A stretch of DNA of 36,968 bases from Burkholderia aenigmatica (GTDB lineage: Bacteria; Pseudomonadota; Gammaproteobacteria; Burkholderiales; Burkholderiaceae): contig NZ_CABVQC010000083.1 in NCBI RefSeq assembly GCF_902499175.1, forward strand, positions 1 to 36,968. Reading direction: 5' to 3'. Below are positions 24,806-32,089 of the stretch, in pieces. Position 1 is the stretch's first letter. Each line of letters starts with the position of its first letter. A program made the translations under genes and the position numbers. The notes under the pieces are model-generated. The model saw nothing but the letters and a program-made list of their open reading frames with translations. It did no database searches and was not told the DNA's origin.

Positions 24806-25786
24806 TCAGAAGCCGATTGGCCGGCGCTTCGCGGCGCCCTCGTCGGCCCGGATGTCGCGCGGCCCGATCGCATCGCGGCCGTCGAGCCGCGCGGCGCCGA
24901 ATGCGTGCAACAGCGCGCGGCGCATCGTGCGCGGCGGGGTCGCGGCCAGCACGTCGAGCGCGTCGTCGCCGAGGGTATCCGGGAAGCGCCGCCCCCACGC
25001 ATGCGACGTGCGGATCTCGTCGTAGATCGTCTGCGCAATCCGGCGCGCGCCGGCCGCATCGGGCGGCTCGATCTCGTACACGTTCATCCGGTTGAGCAGC
25101 GGCTCCGGAATCGCGTGCGCCTCGTTCGCGGTCGCGATCCAGATCACGTTGCCCGCATCGATCGGCACTTCCGCGAATTCGTCGATGAACGCGCGCGCGG
25201 TGTCGTGCTCGAGCAACGCGTACAGCGCGCCGAGCGGATCGTATTGCGCGTCGCTGCCGGCCTTGTCGATCTCGTCGACCGCGATCACCGGGTTCGCGTA
25301 GCTGCCGTTCACGAGCGCATCGAACACCTTGCCGGGCTTCGCGTTCTTCCATTGCGACGACGCGCCCGACAGGATCCAGCCGGCCGTCAGCGAACTCATC
25401 GGCACGTAGTGGTACGCGGTGCCGAGCAGTTGCGCGAGCGCCTTCGCAAAGTGCGTCTTGCCGATGCCCGGGGGCCCGAGCAGCAGGATCGGCATCAGTT
25501 CGAGCCGGTCGTCCGTTTCGAGGCACAGCGCGACCTGCTTGCGCACGTCGTCGAGCGGCTCGGCGAAATTGGGCAACGCCTCGCCGAGCGCGTCGAACGA
25601 CGGCATCCGGTTCGGCTTCACGCAGAAGCGCAGATTGCCCGTCTTGAGCATCCTCTCGTAGGTGGCGCGCAGTGCGTCGCTCGCGCTCTCGTTCAGGTCA
25701 CTCAGCGCCGTCTCGACCTGCTCGAGGTCGTACACCGTGCTGAAGGACGCCACCGCCAGTTCCTGTTTCACCATCGCCGTCGTCAT
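24806..25786 (-). CDS. AAA+ ATPase (Lon-like ATPase module without protease domain)
   Basis: A 326-residue AAA+ protein. Residues 1-60 are helical (VYDLEQVETALSDLNESASD). The ATPase module has Walker A GPPGIGKT at 104-111, Walker B NPVIAVDEIDKAG (D171, E172), sensor 1 VIWIATANE (N221), and an arginine at 233 in PEPLLNRMNVYEIE likely serving as the finger. A C-terminal lid follows (TPPRTMRRALLHAFGAARLD). The arrangement resembles the ATPase part of Lon/ClpX-type proteins, but no peptidase catalytic residues are present, so it is probably a stand-alone remodeller. ATG 25786 has GAGG five bases upstream; ATG 25813 has none. No partner gene is adjacent. Confidence 0.85.
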   Translation of the reverse strand: MTTAMVKQELAVASFSTVYDLEQVETALSDLNESASDALRATYERMLKTGNLRFCVKPNRMPSFDALGEALPNFAEPLDDVRKQVALCLETDDRLELMPILLLGPPGIGKTHFAKALAQLLGTAYHYVPMSSLTAGWILSGASSQWKNAKPGKVFDALVNGSYANPVIAVDEIDKAGSDAQYDPLGALYALLEHDTARAFIDEFAEVPIDAGNVIWIATANEAHAIPEPLLNRMNVYEIEPPDAAGARRIAQTIYDEIRTSHAWGRRFPDTLGDDALDVLAATPPRTMRRALLHAFGAARLDGRDAIGPRDIRADEGAAKRRPIGF

Positions 25787-26016
25787 ACCAACCTCGCTGC
25801 CGCTTGCTGTCACACGACCATCAGACCCTTACGATTTCAGTGTAGCGATCCCGCATCCCTGCGCAAGCAAGCAGCCACGCGCGTCTGCTGCTAACACCCC
25901 GCGCGCGCTGCGCGCCGGCGCACCGCGGCGTATGATCGTCGGTTCACCCACCCGCCGCACCGGTCTTGCCGACAGCGCCCGAGCGGCGCGTCGGACCCCG
26001 TCCCGAAGGTATGCCG

Positions 26017-26736
26017 ATGTCCGTCCCCACTGCTTCCCCGCGCGCCGATGCCGATGCGATCGGCGCCGTCGACGCGGCGCTCACGTCGCGCCGCGCGATC
26101 CGCGCGTTCCTGCCGACACCCGTGCCGCGCGACACGCTCGAGGCGATCCTCGAAGCCGCGAGCCGCGCGCCGTCGGGCACCAACATCCAGCCGTGGCGCG
26201 TGTACGTCGCGACGGGCGCCACGCGCGATGCGCTCGCCGCCGCGCTCACCGCGGCCCACGACGATCCCGCGCGCGACGAGAAATACGTCGCCGAGTACGA
26301 CTACTACCCGCGCGAATGGGTGTCGCCGTATATCGACCGGCGCCGCAAGGTCGGCTGGGACCTGTACGGCCTGTTGAACATCGGCCGCGACGAGAAGGCG
26401 CGCATGCATGCGCAGCACGCACGCAACTTCCGCTTCTTCGATGCACCGGTCGCGCTGTTCTTCACGCTCGACCGTGTGATGACGCACGGTGCATGGCTCG
26501 ACTGCGGGATGTTCCTGCAGGGCGTGATGACGGCCGCCCGCGCACGCGGGCTCGATACCTGCCCGCAAGCCGCGTTCGTGCCGTTTCACCGGATCGTCGC
26601 CGAACACCTCGGCATTCCCGCCAACGAACAGCTGGTCTGCGGGATGTCGCTCGGCCATGCGGACCCGGATGCGATCGAGAACCGCCTCGTCACCGAGCGC
26701 GCGCCCGTCGCGGAGTTCGCTCGCTTTTTCGCTTGA
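26017..26736 (+). CDS. Nitroreductase family protein
   Basis: A flavin-dependent oxidoreductase of 239 residues, probably FMN-bound and dimeric. The N-terminal FMN-phosphate motif is ALTSRRAIRAFLPTPVPRDT, followed by ILEAASRAPSGTNIQPWRVY, the classic nitroreductase signature. The C-terminal LVCGMSLGHADPDAIENRLV completes the fold and gives the usual GY/GHAD turn. Members reduce nitro compounds, quinones or enones, and the natural substrate is not predictable. I chose ATG 26017 because GAAGGT (26005-26010) is well placed for it and too close for ATG 26011. It is divergent from the AAA+ gene across about 230 bases; TATGAT at 25931-25936 is a possible -10. Confidence 0.9.
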   Translation: MSVPTASPRADADAIGAVDAALTSRRAIRAFLPTPVPRDTLEAILEAASRAPSGTNIQPWRVYVATGATRDALAAALTAAHDDPARDEKYVAEYDYYPREWVSPYIDRRRKVGWDLYGLLNIGRDEKARMHAQHARNFRFFDAPVALFFTLDRVMTHGAWLDCGMFLQGVMTAARARGLDTCPQAAFVPFHRIVAEHLGIPANEQLVCGMSLGHADPDAIENRLVTERAPVAEFARFFA

Positions 26737-26882
26737 AAACGCATGACGCGGCCCTACCTTTTGAACAGGACCGCATCGCGCGGCGAACCTGCCGCGGCGC
26801 GTCCTGTCACATCGCGATCGAAAACGATCGGGCGTAAGATGTGCGTCCGTTCCCCGCTATTCCGCGTTTCCGGAGACGTTTC

Positions 26883-27371
26883 ATGCTGAAACACGGCCTG
26901 GCCGTCCTGCTCGCGAGCGTCGCGCTCGCCGCCCATGCACAGAGCCCCGCACCGGCCTCCGTCGCGTGGGAGATCCAGGTGGTGCGCGACGGTCAGACCA
27001 TCGACACGTTCCAGCAACGCACCACCGTGGGTCAGACCCGTACCGATACCCATCGCTATCCTTCCGCCGTGCCGGTCGGCTGCGGCAATGCCGCGCGTGT
27101 CGTGCCGACCGAGCGCTCGCGCTCGGTGACGGTCGCGCCGCTCACCGTCGATGCCGGCGCGAACACCGTGTCGCTCGCGCTCGACGTGCAGGAAACGATC
27201 GACGACGAAGGCGCAAAGCCGGCCGATCCGTGCCTGCCCGCGTCGCCGCGGCAAATCGTCGCGAGCCATCCCGGCCTGACGGTCGGTGGCGACGCGTGGA
27301 CCGACTGGACGCTCGTCGAACAGCATCCGCACCTCGTGTACCGCGTGCGTGCGCACGTCGCGAAGGATTGA
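26883..27371 (+). CDS. Exported protein of unknown function
   Basis: I do not recognise this 162-residue protein. It has a clear signal peptide (MLKHGLAVLLASVALAAHAQ, cut after HA), then a beta-rich sequence (VAWEIQVVRDGQTIDTFQQR, SVTVAPLTVDAGANTVSLAL) and two cysteines (VGCGNA and DPCLPA) that could form a disulfide in the periplasm. There are no membrane segments after the signal. ATG 26883 has GGAGA eight bases upstream. It ends five bases before the EEP-family gene, so both are likely one transcript; a possible -10 TAAGAT is at 26835-26840. Confidence 0.8.
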   Translation: MLKHGLAVLLASVALAAHAQSPAPASVAWEIQVVRDGQTIDTFQQRTTVGQTRTDTHRYPSAVPVGCGNAARVVPTERSRSVTVAPLTVDAGANTVSLALDVQETIDDEGAKPADPCLPASPRQIVASHPGLTVGGDAWTDWTLVEQHPHLVYRVRAHVAKD

Positions 27372-27376
27372 GCGTC

Positions 27377-28192
27377 ATGTCCGCCGACGCCCTGTCCCTG
27401 CCGTTCGCCGAACCGCACGCCGCGCCCGACGAACTCACCGCGGTGAGCTGGAACCTGCACAAGGGCCGCTCGCCGCTCGGCTTCACCGCGTGGAACGCGA
27501 TGCGCAACTGGATGCAGTCGACGCACGCCGACGTGTATTTCCTGCAGGAAGCGATGGCGCGCCGCATGCCGCGCCCCGTGCTCGCGCCCGGCTTCGGCGC
27601 ACCGATGGACGACGCGGTCGACGACGTATGGCACTGCCAGGCCACCGAGATCGCACATGCGCTCGACTGGCAGATCGCGCTCGGGCCGAACGTGTTCAAG
27701 CCGTCGTGGCGGCACGGCAATGCGATCCTGTCGCCGCATCCGCTCGACCTCGGCGGCCGCTGGGACATCTCGGCGCACCGCTTCGAGCGGCGCGGGCTGC
27801 TGGTCGCACGCGCGACGCTCGCGGGTGCGCGCCCGGTCACGCTGCTGTGCGCGCACCTCGCGCTCACGCGCGCCGCGCGGCTGCGCCAGATGCACTGGAT
27901 CGCGCACTGGATCGTGCGCAACGCGGGCGACGGCCCACTGATGCTCGCCGGCGATTTCAACGACTGGCGCAACGATTCGGTCGCGTTGTTCGGCGAGATC
28001 GGGCTGTCCGAGGTCGCGACACTGCTCGGCGAATCGGGCCGCACGTTTCCCGCGTTCTCGCCGGCGCTCGCGCTCGACAAGATGTTCGTGCGCGGGCTGA
28101 CGCCGCTCGAATGGCGCGCACCGTCGGGCGAGGCGGCGTGGCTGTCGGACCACCTGCCGTACATCGCGCGCCTGCGCCTCGATCCGCAATAA
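27377..28192 (+). CDS. Endonuclease/exonuclease/phosphatase (EEP) family protein, YbhP-like
   Basis: A 271-residue DNase I-fold hydrolase. Metal and catalytic motifs are visible in order: AVSWNLHKGRSP, DVYFLQEA (metal Glu), RRGLLVARA, LLCAHLALTRAARLRQM, MLAGDFNDWRNDS and the terminal SDHLPYIA (catalytic His-Asp). The layout resembles E. coli YbhP, whose gene is linked to a cardiolipin synthase; the substrate of these proteins, DNA or phospholipid-type phosphodiester, is not known. No signal peptide is seen, so it is probably cytoplasmic. It follows the exported hypothetical gene by five bases and is preceded by only a weak ribosome site, suggesting translational coupling. Confidence 0.87.
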   Translation: MSADALSLPFAEPHAAPDELTAVSWNLHKGRSPLGFTAWNAMRNWMQSTHADVYFLQEAMARRMPRPVLAPGFGAPMDDAVDDVWHCQATEIAHALDWQIALGPNVFKPSWRHGNAILSPHPLDLGGRWDISAHRFERRGLLVARATLAGARPVTLLCAHLALTRAARLRQMHWIAHWIVRNAGDGPLMLAGDFNDWRNDSVALFGEIGLSEVATLLGESGRTFPAFSPALALDKMFVRGLTPLEWRAPSGEAAWLSDHLPYIARLRLDPQ

Positions 28193-28311
28193 CGTTCCCG
28201 GTATCGGCCGGATTTCAGCCCGCTTGCGCGCCGCCAAAGCGCGGCCGCGCGGCGCGCGCTACATTAACGGGTCGCCCTTTCCGCCAGCGCCCGCCATCGG
28301 GCCGCGCCGCC

Positions 28312-28959
28312 ATGACCTACCTGCCGATCCTGCTGCAAATCGCCGTCGTCTATCTCGTTGCGGCGATCACCCCCGGCCCGAATTTCTTCATGATTTCGCA
28401 ACTGTCGCTCGCGGGGCGGCGCAGCCTCGGTGCCGCGTCGGCGCTCGGCGTCGGCACCGCGTCGGTCGCATGGGCGACGCTCGCGATGCTCGGCCTCGCG
28501 GCCGTGCTGCACCAGGTCGAATGGCTGTATGAGGCGATCCGGATCGGCGGGGCCGTGTACCTCGTGTACTTCGGCTTCAAGCTGCTGCGCGCGGGCATCC
28601 GCCGCGACGCGGCGCCGGCCGACGCGCCCGACGAACGCGCACCGCTGACCGCGCCGCACGCGCACGATTACCTGCGCGCGTATCGCAGCGGCCTGTTCAC
28701 CTGCCTGACGAATCCGAAATCGTGTGCATTCTGGACCAGCGTGTTCGCGGCGATGCTGCCCGCGCACGTGCCGCTGTGGTTCAACGGCGCGGTGCTGGTG
28801 ACGATCGGCGTGCTGTCGGCCGGCTGGTATTCGTGCGTCGCGTACCTGTTCGCGAGCCCGCGCGCGCAACGCGGCTACCGGCGCGTGCGGCGCCCGCTCG
28901 ACGCGCTGTGCGGCGTGGCGCTCGTCGGCCTCGGTGCGAAACTCGCGGCCGAACGCTGA
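28312..28959 (+). CDS. LysE family amino-acid exporter
   Basis: A 215-residue inner-membrane exporter with about six helices. The N-terminus carries AITPGPNFFMISQLSLAGRR, the LysE/RhtB signature, followed by ALGVGTASVAWATLAMLGLA and IRIGGAVYLVYFGFKLLRAG. The charged cytoplasmic loop (about 95-125) precedes YRSGLFTCLTNPKSCAFWTS, the second family mark. Members export amino acids such as homoserine, threonine, leucine or lysine; the substrate here cannot be predicted. The start at 28312 follows a possible -10 TACATT at 28260-28265. It appears to be a single-gene unit. Confidence 0.9.
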   Translation: MTYLPILLQIAVVYLVAAITPGPNFFMISQLSLAGRRSLGAASALGVGTASVAWATLAMLGLAAVLHQVEWLYEAIRIGGAVYLVYFGFKLLRAGIRRDAAPADAPDERAPLTAPHAHDYLRAYRSGLFTCLTNPKSCAFWTSVFAAMLPAHVPLWFNGAVLVTIGVLSAGWYSCVAYLFASPRAQRGYRRVRRPLDALCGVALVGLGAKLAAER

Positions 28960-29041
28960 AAACCGAAAGCTGATTGAAATAATTCGTTGCGCCAAATCCG
29001 CGCGGCCGCGGGGGTCAAGCCCGCGATCCGCGTCAACAGGG

Positions 29042-29193
29042 TAAAATAACGAGTTCCTCAATCGTCTGTCATCGAGAAGGCGCGTGTCCGACGCGCCGGC
29101 CGGCCGATCCGCGATCGGGCCGACGCACTCGGTTTTTTTGCCCGTTTTTGGGCCCGTTACTCGCGTTCGCTACGCGCGTCCGTTTTCAAAGCC
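29042..29193 (+). promoter_or_regulatory. Structured leader of fpr
   Basis: A -10-like TAAAAT at 29042-29047 would give a leader of about 140 bases. The leader holds GGCGCGT-GTCCG-ACGCGCC (29079-29097); CCGATC-CGC-GATCGG (29104-29118); and CCGA-CGCAC-TCGG (29120-29132) followed at once by seven T residues (29133-29139), a terminator-like end. GCCC-GTTTTT-GGGC (29140-29153) follows. The second stem can extend through GG/CC at 29102-29103 and 29120-29121, which compete with the third stem, as in an attenuator. No -35 was found. The function is inferred. Confidence 0.4.
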
Positions 29194-29964
29194 ATGAGCA
29201 AATACGACACCGCCACCGTCCAATCCGTCCATCACTGGACCGACACGCTGTTCAGCTTCACCTGCACCCGTGAGGCGAGCCTGCGCTTCAACAACGGCGA
29301 ATTCACGATGGTCGGCCTCGAGGTCGACGGCAAGCCGCTCGCGCGCGCCTACTCGATCGTCAGCCCGAACTACGAAGAGCATCTCGAATTCTTCAGCATC
29401 AAGGTGCAGAACGGCCCGCTGACGTCGCGCCTGCAGCACCTGAAGGTGGGCGACACCGTGCTGATCGGCAAGAAGCCGACGGGCACGCTGGTCGCCGACA
29501 ACCTGCTGCCGGGCAAGACGCTGTGGATGCTGTCGACGGGCACGGGCCTCGCGCCGTTCATGTCGATCATCCGCGATCCGGACATCTACGAACGCTTCGA
29601 CAAGGTGATCCTGACGCACACGTGCCGCCTGAAGGGCGAGCTCGCGTACATGGACTTCATCAAGCACGACCTGCCGGGCCACGAGTACCTGGGCGACATC
29701 ATCAAGGAAAAGCTCGTCTACTACCCGACGGTCACGCGCGAAGCGTTCGACAACGAAGGCCGGATCACCGACCTGATCTCGACGGGCAAGCTGTTCACCG
29801 ATCTGGACGTGCCGCCGTTCTCGCCGGAAAACGACCGCGTGATGCTGTGCGGCAGCACCGCGATGCTGAAGGACACGACCGACCTGCTGAAGCAGGCCGG
29901 CCTCGTCGAAGGCAAGAACAGCGCGCCGGGCCACTACGTGATCGAGCGCGCATTCGTGGACTGA
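29194..29964 (+). CDS. fpr: Ferredoxin-NADP(+) reductase
   Basis: Fpr moves electrons between NADPH and ferredoxin or flavodoxin through FAD and is commonly linked to oxidative stress and iron-sulfur assembly. The 256 residues show the FAD motif RAYS at 51-54 (PLARAYSIVSPNYEEHLEF), the NADP-phosphate region with STGTGLAPFMSI (GTGLAPF 116-122), MLCGSTAMLKD and the C-terminal YVIERAFVD, an aromatic-free end as in bacterial class I Fpr with a trailing short extension. The gene stands alone with a strong terminator after it and a structured leader before it. Confidence 0.95.
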   Translation: MSKYDTATVQSVHHWTDTLFSFTCTREASLRFNNGEFTMVGLEVDGKPLARAYSIVSPNYEEHLEFFSIKVQNGPLTSRLQHLKVGDTVLIGKKPTGTLVADNLLPGKTLWMLSTGTGLAPFMSIIRDPDIYERFDKVILTHTCRLKGELAYMDFIKHDLPGHEYLGDIIKEKLVYYPTVTREAFDNEGRITDLISTGKLFTDLDVPPFSPENDRVMLCGSTAMLKDTTDLLKQAGLVEGKNSAPGHYVIERAFVD

Positions 29965-29992
29965 TCGATCCCCAAATTTGCGCGTCATCAAG

Positions 29993-30020
29993 AACCGGAG
30001 CGAAAGCTCCGGTTTTTTTT
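29993..30020 (+). terminator. Rho-independent terminator of fpr
   Basis: AACCGGAGC (29993-30001), GAAA loop, GCTCCGGTT (30006-30014) and a run of eight T (30013-30020). A GNRA-type loop and perfect 9-base-pair stem make it a strong terminator, 28 bases after the stop codon. Confidence 0.93.
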
Positions 30021-30379
30021 CATCCCTACTTGGCGAATTCGTAACAAATTGGGATCATCCCATCTCAAATAGTTACATTTGGATACGTCATCGTCCGGTG
30101 TTCGGGTGTCAGTGTTTTTCCTACAACACGTTCATTCCGATTATTCACATTTACCCTTAAATGTCCGCCCGACATGACCTTTTCAGAAATTTTGAGATAT
30201 TATTCGCCGCGCGTGGTTGCCGTTCGGATGAGAGTGGAAGGGTCGGATGCAAGTGTTACAAGACGTAACTTTTGTTACCTCGGCAGGGGGCGATTCTCTG
30301 GCGGCGACCGTCATCGAAACGGCAGCCGATCCACGCAGCCAGCCGGTGTCTGAACCGCTTTCTGACAGCAGGGAGAGTC
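30021..30379 (+). promoter_or_regulatory. AT-rich control region of the histidine kinase operon
   Basis: A 359-base region without a gene. It holds the perfect palindrome TGGGAT-C-ATCCCA (30050-30062) between GTAAC (30041-30045) and GTTAC (30072-30076). A sigma-70-like promoter at 30174-30203 (ATGACC, 18-base spacer, TATTAT) would start near 30210. Downstream lie GTTAC (30254-30258), GTAAC (30265-30269) and GTTAC (30274-30278). The GC content is well below that of the neighbouring genes. No regulator can be named. Confidence 0.45.
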
Positions 30380-31195
30380 ATGGATACGTCGCTTAACGCG
30401 CCCTTGGGCGCCCACGCCCCGTTCCCGTCGCAACCGCTCGTGCCGAGCTGCGTCGCGACTCCGCCCATCGCCGACGCCGCGTCGAAACGCGCCACCTCCG
30501 CCGCGCGGATCGCAGCGCTGTCCGCCCAACTGCTCGCCGCCGACGAAGCGGCCCGCCGCCACCTGGCCGGCGAATTGCACGACGGGCTCGGCGCCGAACT
30601 CACCGCCGCGCGTTTCGCGCTCGCAAACGTTCAAACGTGGCTGCCGGCCGATGCGCCGGACGGGTGCCTGCGCGCGCTGGAGCTGGCTCAGCAGGCGCTC
30701 GACGCCGCCACCGACGCGAATCGCCGGCTGATCGACGAGCGCGACACGCCTGCGCTCGACGCGGGCGTGGTCGGCGCGCTGTCGTCGTGGGTCGACACCC
30801 ATGCGGCACGCACCGGCCTGCGCACCAGCTTCGTGTGCGCAGCCGACGCACGCCTGACGCAGATCGCCGGCGCCAGCGCACTCGCGGTGTTCCGCGTCGC
30901 GCAGGAAGCGTTGTCGAACGTCGCGAAGCACGCGCGCGCGACGTCGGTCGACGTGCGGATCGCCACCGACTGCACGCATCTGTCACTGATTGTCTCCGAC
31001 GATGGTACCGGTTTCTCCCGAAGCCGCCGCACCGGCTACGGCCTCGCCGGCATGCGCGCCCGCTGCGAGGCGTTCGGCGGCCGCTTCGAGACGGCCACGC
31101 CGGATACCGGCCACGGCACGCGCGTCACCGCGCGCTTCGCTTGGGATTCGCTGCTCGCGGTGCCCGCCGCGGCCCGCCGCGCGTCGCTTTCGTGA
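30380..31195 (+). CDS. Soluble sensor histidine kinase (HisKA_3/NarX-type)
   Basis: A 271-residue kinase that phosphorylates a NarL-type regulator. No membrane segment or recognisable sensor domain is present; residues 1-40 are Pro/Ala-rich. The HisKA_3 helix holds the phosphoacceptor H67 in RRHLAGELHDGLGAEL. The ATP lid follows with N180 (FRVAQEALSNVAKHARA), DDGTGF (207-212) and GYGLAGMRARCEAFGG. A lack of input domain suggests it senses a cytoplasmic signal through a partner protein or acts as an accessory kinase. ATG 30380 has GGGAGAG at 30371-30377. It ends seven bases before the regulator gene. Confidence 0.9.
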   Translation: MDTSLNAPLGAHAPFPSQPLVPSCVATPPIADAASKRATSAARIAALSAQLLAADEAARRHLAGELHDGLGAELTAARFALANVQTWLPADAPDGCLRALELAQQALDAATDANRRLIDERDTPALDAGVVGALSSWVDTHAARTGLRTSFVCAADARLTQIAGASALAVFRVAQEALSNVAKHARATSVDVRIATDCTHLSLIVSDDGTGFSRSRRTGYGLAGMRARCEAFGGRFETATPDTGHGTRVTARFAWDSLLAVPAAARRASLS

Positions 31196-31202
31196 GGTCG
31201 TC

Positions 31203-31859
31203 ATGAGCCTGAACATCCTGCTCGTGGACGATCACGCGATCGTCCGGCAAGGGATCCGCCAGTTGCTGATCGACCGCGGCGTCGCACGCGACGTCACCGA
31301 GGCCGAGAACGGCGGCGACGCGATGGCGGCCGTCGACAAGCAGGAATTCGACGTGATCCTGCTCGACATCTCGCTGCCGGACACGAACGGCATCGAAGTG
31401 CTCAAGCGCGTCAAGCGCAAGCTGCCGCGCACGCCGGTGCTGATGTTCTCGATGTACCGCGAAGATCAGTACGCGGTACGCGCACTGAAGGCCGGCGCCG
31501 CCGGCTACCTGTCGAAGACGGTCAATGCCGCGCAGATGATCGGCGCGATCCAGCAGGTCGCGGCCGGCCGCAAGTACGTGAGCCCCGCGATGGCCGAGGC
31601 GCTCGCCGAATACGTGTCGTTCGAGAACGAGCCGCTGCCGCACGAGAAGCTGTCCGACCGCGAATACCAGACGCTCTGCATGCTCGCGTCGGGCAAGCGG
31701 CTCACCGACATCGCGAACACGCTGTCGCTGTCCGTGAAGACGGTGAGCGTGTACCGGTCGCGGCTGCTCGAGAAGATGCGGCTGTCGAACAACGCGGAAC
31801 TCACGTTCTACGTGATGAGCAACCGGCTCGTCGACATGGCGCCCACGGCCGGCGCCTGA
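31203..31859 (+). CDS. NarL/FixJ-family response regulator
   Basis: A 218-residue transcription factor. The receiver domain (1-120) has the acidic pocket VDDHAIVR, phosphoacceptor D55 (FDVILLDISLPD), S83 (LMFSMY) and K105 (GYLSKT). The LuxR-type HTH (about 148-210) reads LSDREYQTLCMLASGKRLTD, IANTLSLSVKTVSVYRSRLL, typical of NarL. It is the expected partner of the soluble kinase directly upstream, seven bases away. Its targets are unknown; the GTTAC/GTAAC elements ahead of the kinase are possible autoregulatory sites. A terminator-like hairpin lies 130 bases downstream. Confidence 0.93.
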   Translation: MSLNILLVDDHAIVRQGIRQLLIDRGVARDVTEAENGGDAMAAVDKQEFDVILLDISLPDTNGIEVLKRVKRKLPRTPVLMFSMYREDQYAVRALKAGAAGYLSKTVNAAQMIGAIQQVAAGRKYVSPAMAEALAEYVSFENEPLPHEKLSDREYQTLCMLASGKRLTDIANTLSLSVKTVSVYRSRLLEKMRLSNNAELTFYVMSNRLVDMAPTAGA

Positions 31860-31871
31860 TCTCCCCGCCCC

Positions 31872-31889
31872 GATTCAACTGATTCAACC
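31872..31889 (+). repeat. Tandem GATTCAAC repeats downstream of response regulator
   Basis: GATTCAACT and GATTCAACC are directly adjacent, 12 bases past the response regulator stop. Their only visible role is a possible RNA or protein-binding site in the 3' untranslated region. Confidence 0.4.
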
Positions 31890-31988
31890 GACTCGTCCGA
31901 TCCCGCGACGCGGCGCACGCCGCGCCGCGGCCCCCTGGCCCCCGTCTGGCGCGCAAGCGCTTGTTTTATCGGACGATTTCGCAGCGCG

Positions 31989-32010
31989 CCGCTGCGCCGC
32001 AGCGGGTTTT
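31989..32010 (+). terminator. Probable terminator of the kinase/regulator operon
   Basis: CCGCTGC (31989-31995), loop GCC, GCAGCGG (31999-32005), then GTTTT. The 7-base-pair stem is perfect but the T-run is short. It lies about 130 bases after the response regulator stop and just before the -10-like TAAAAT (32026-32031) of the next gene. Confidence 0.5.
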
Positions 32011-32089
32011 GTGCGCCAAATCGGCTAAAATTACGGGTTTTCACTCAATCAGCGCTACCGCACCCGCGCGCGCTGGCGATTCATCCGCA

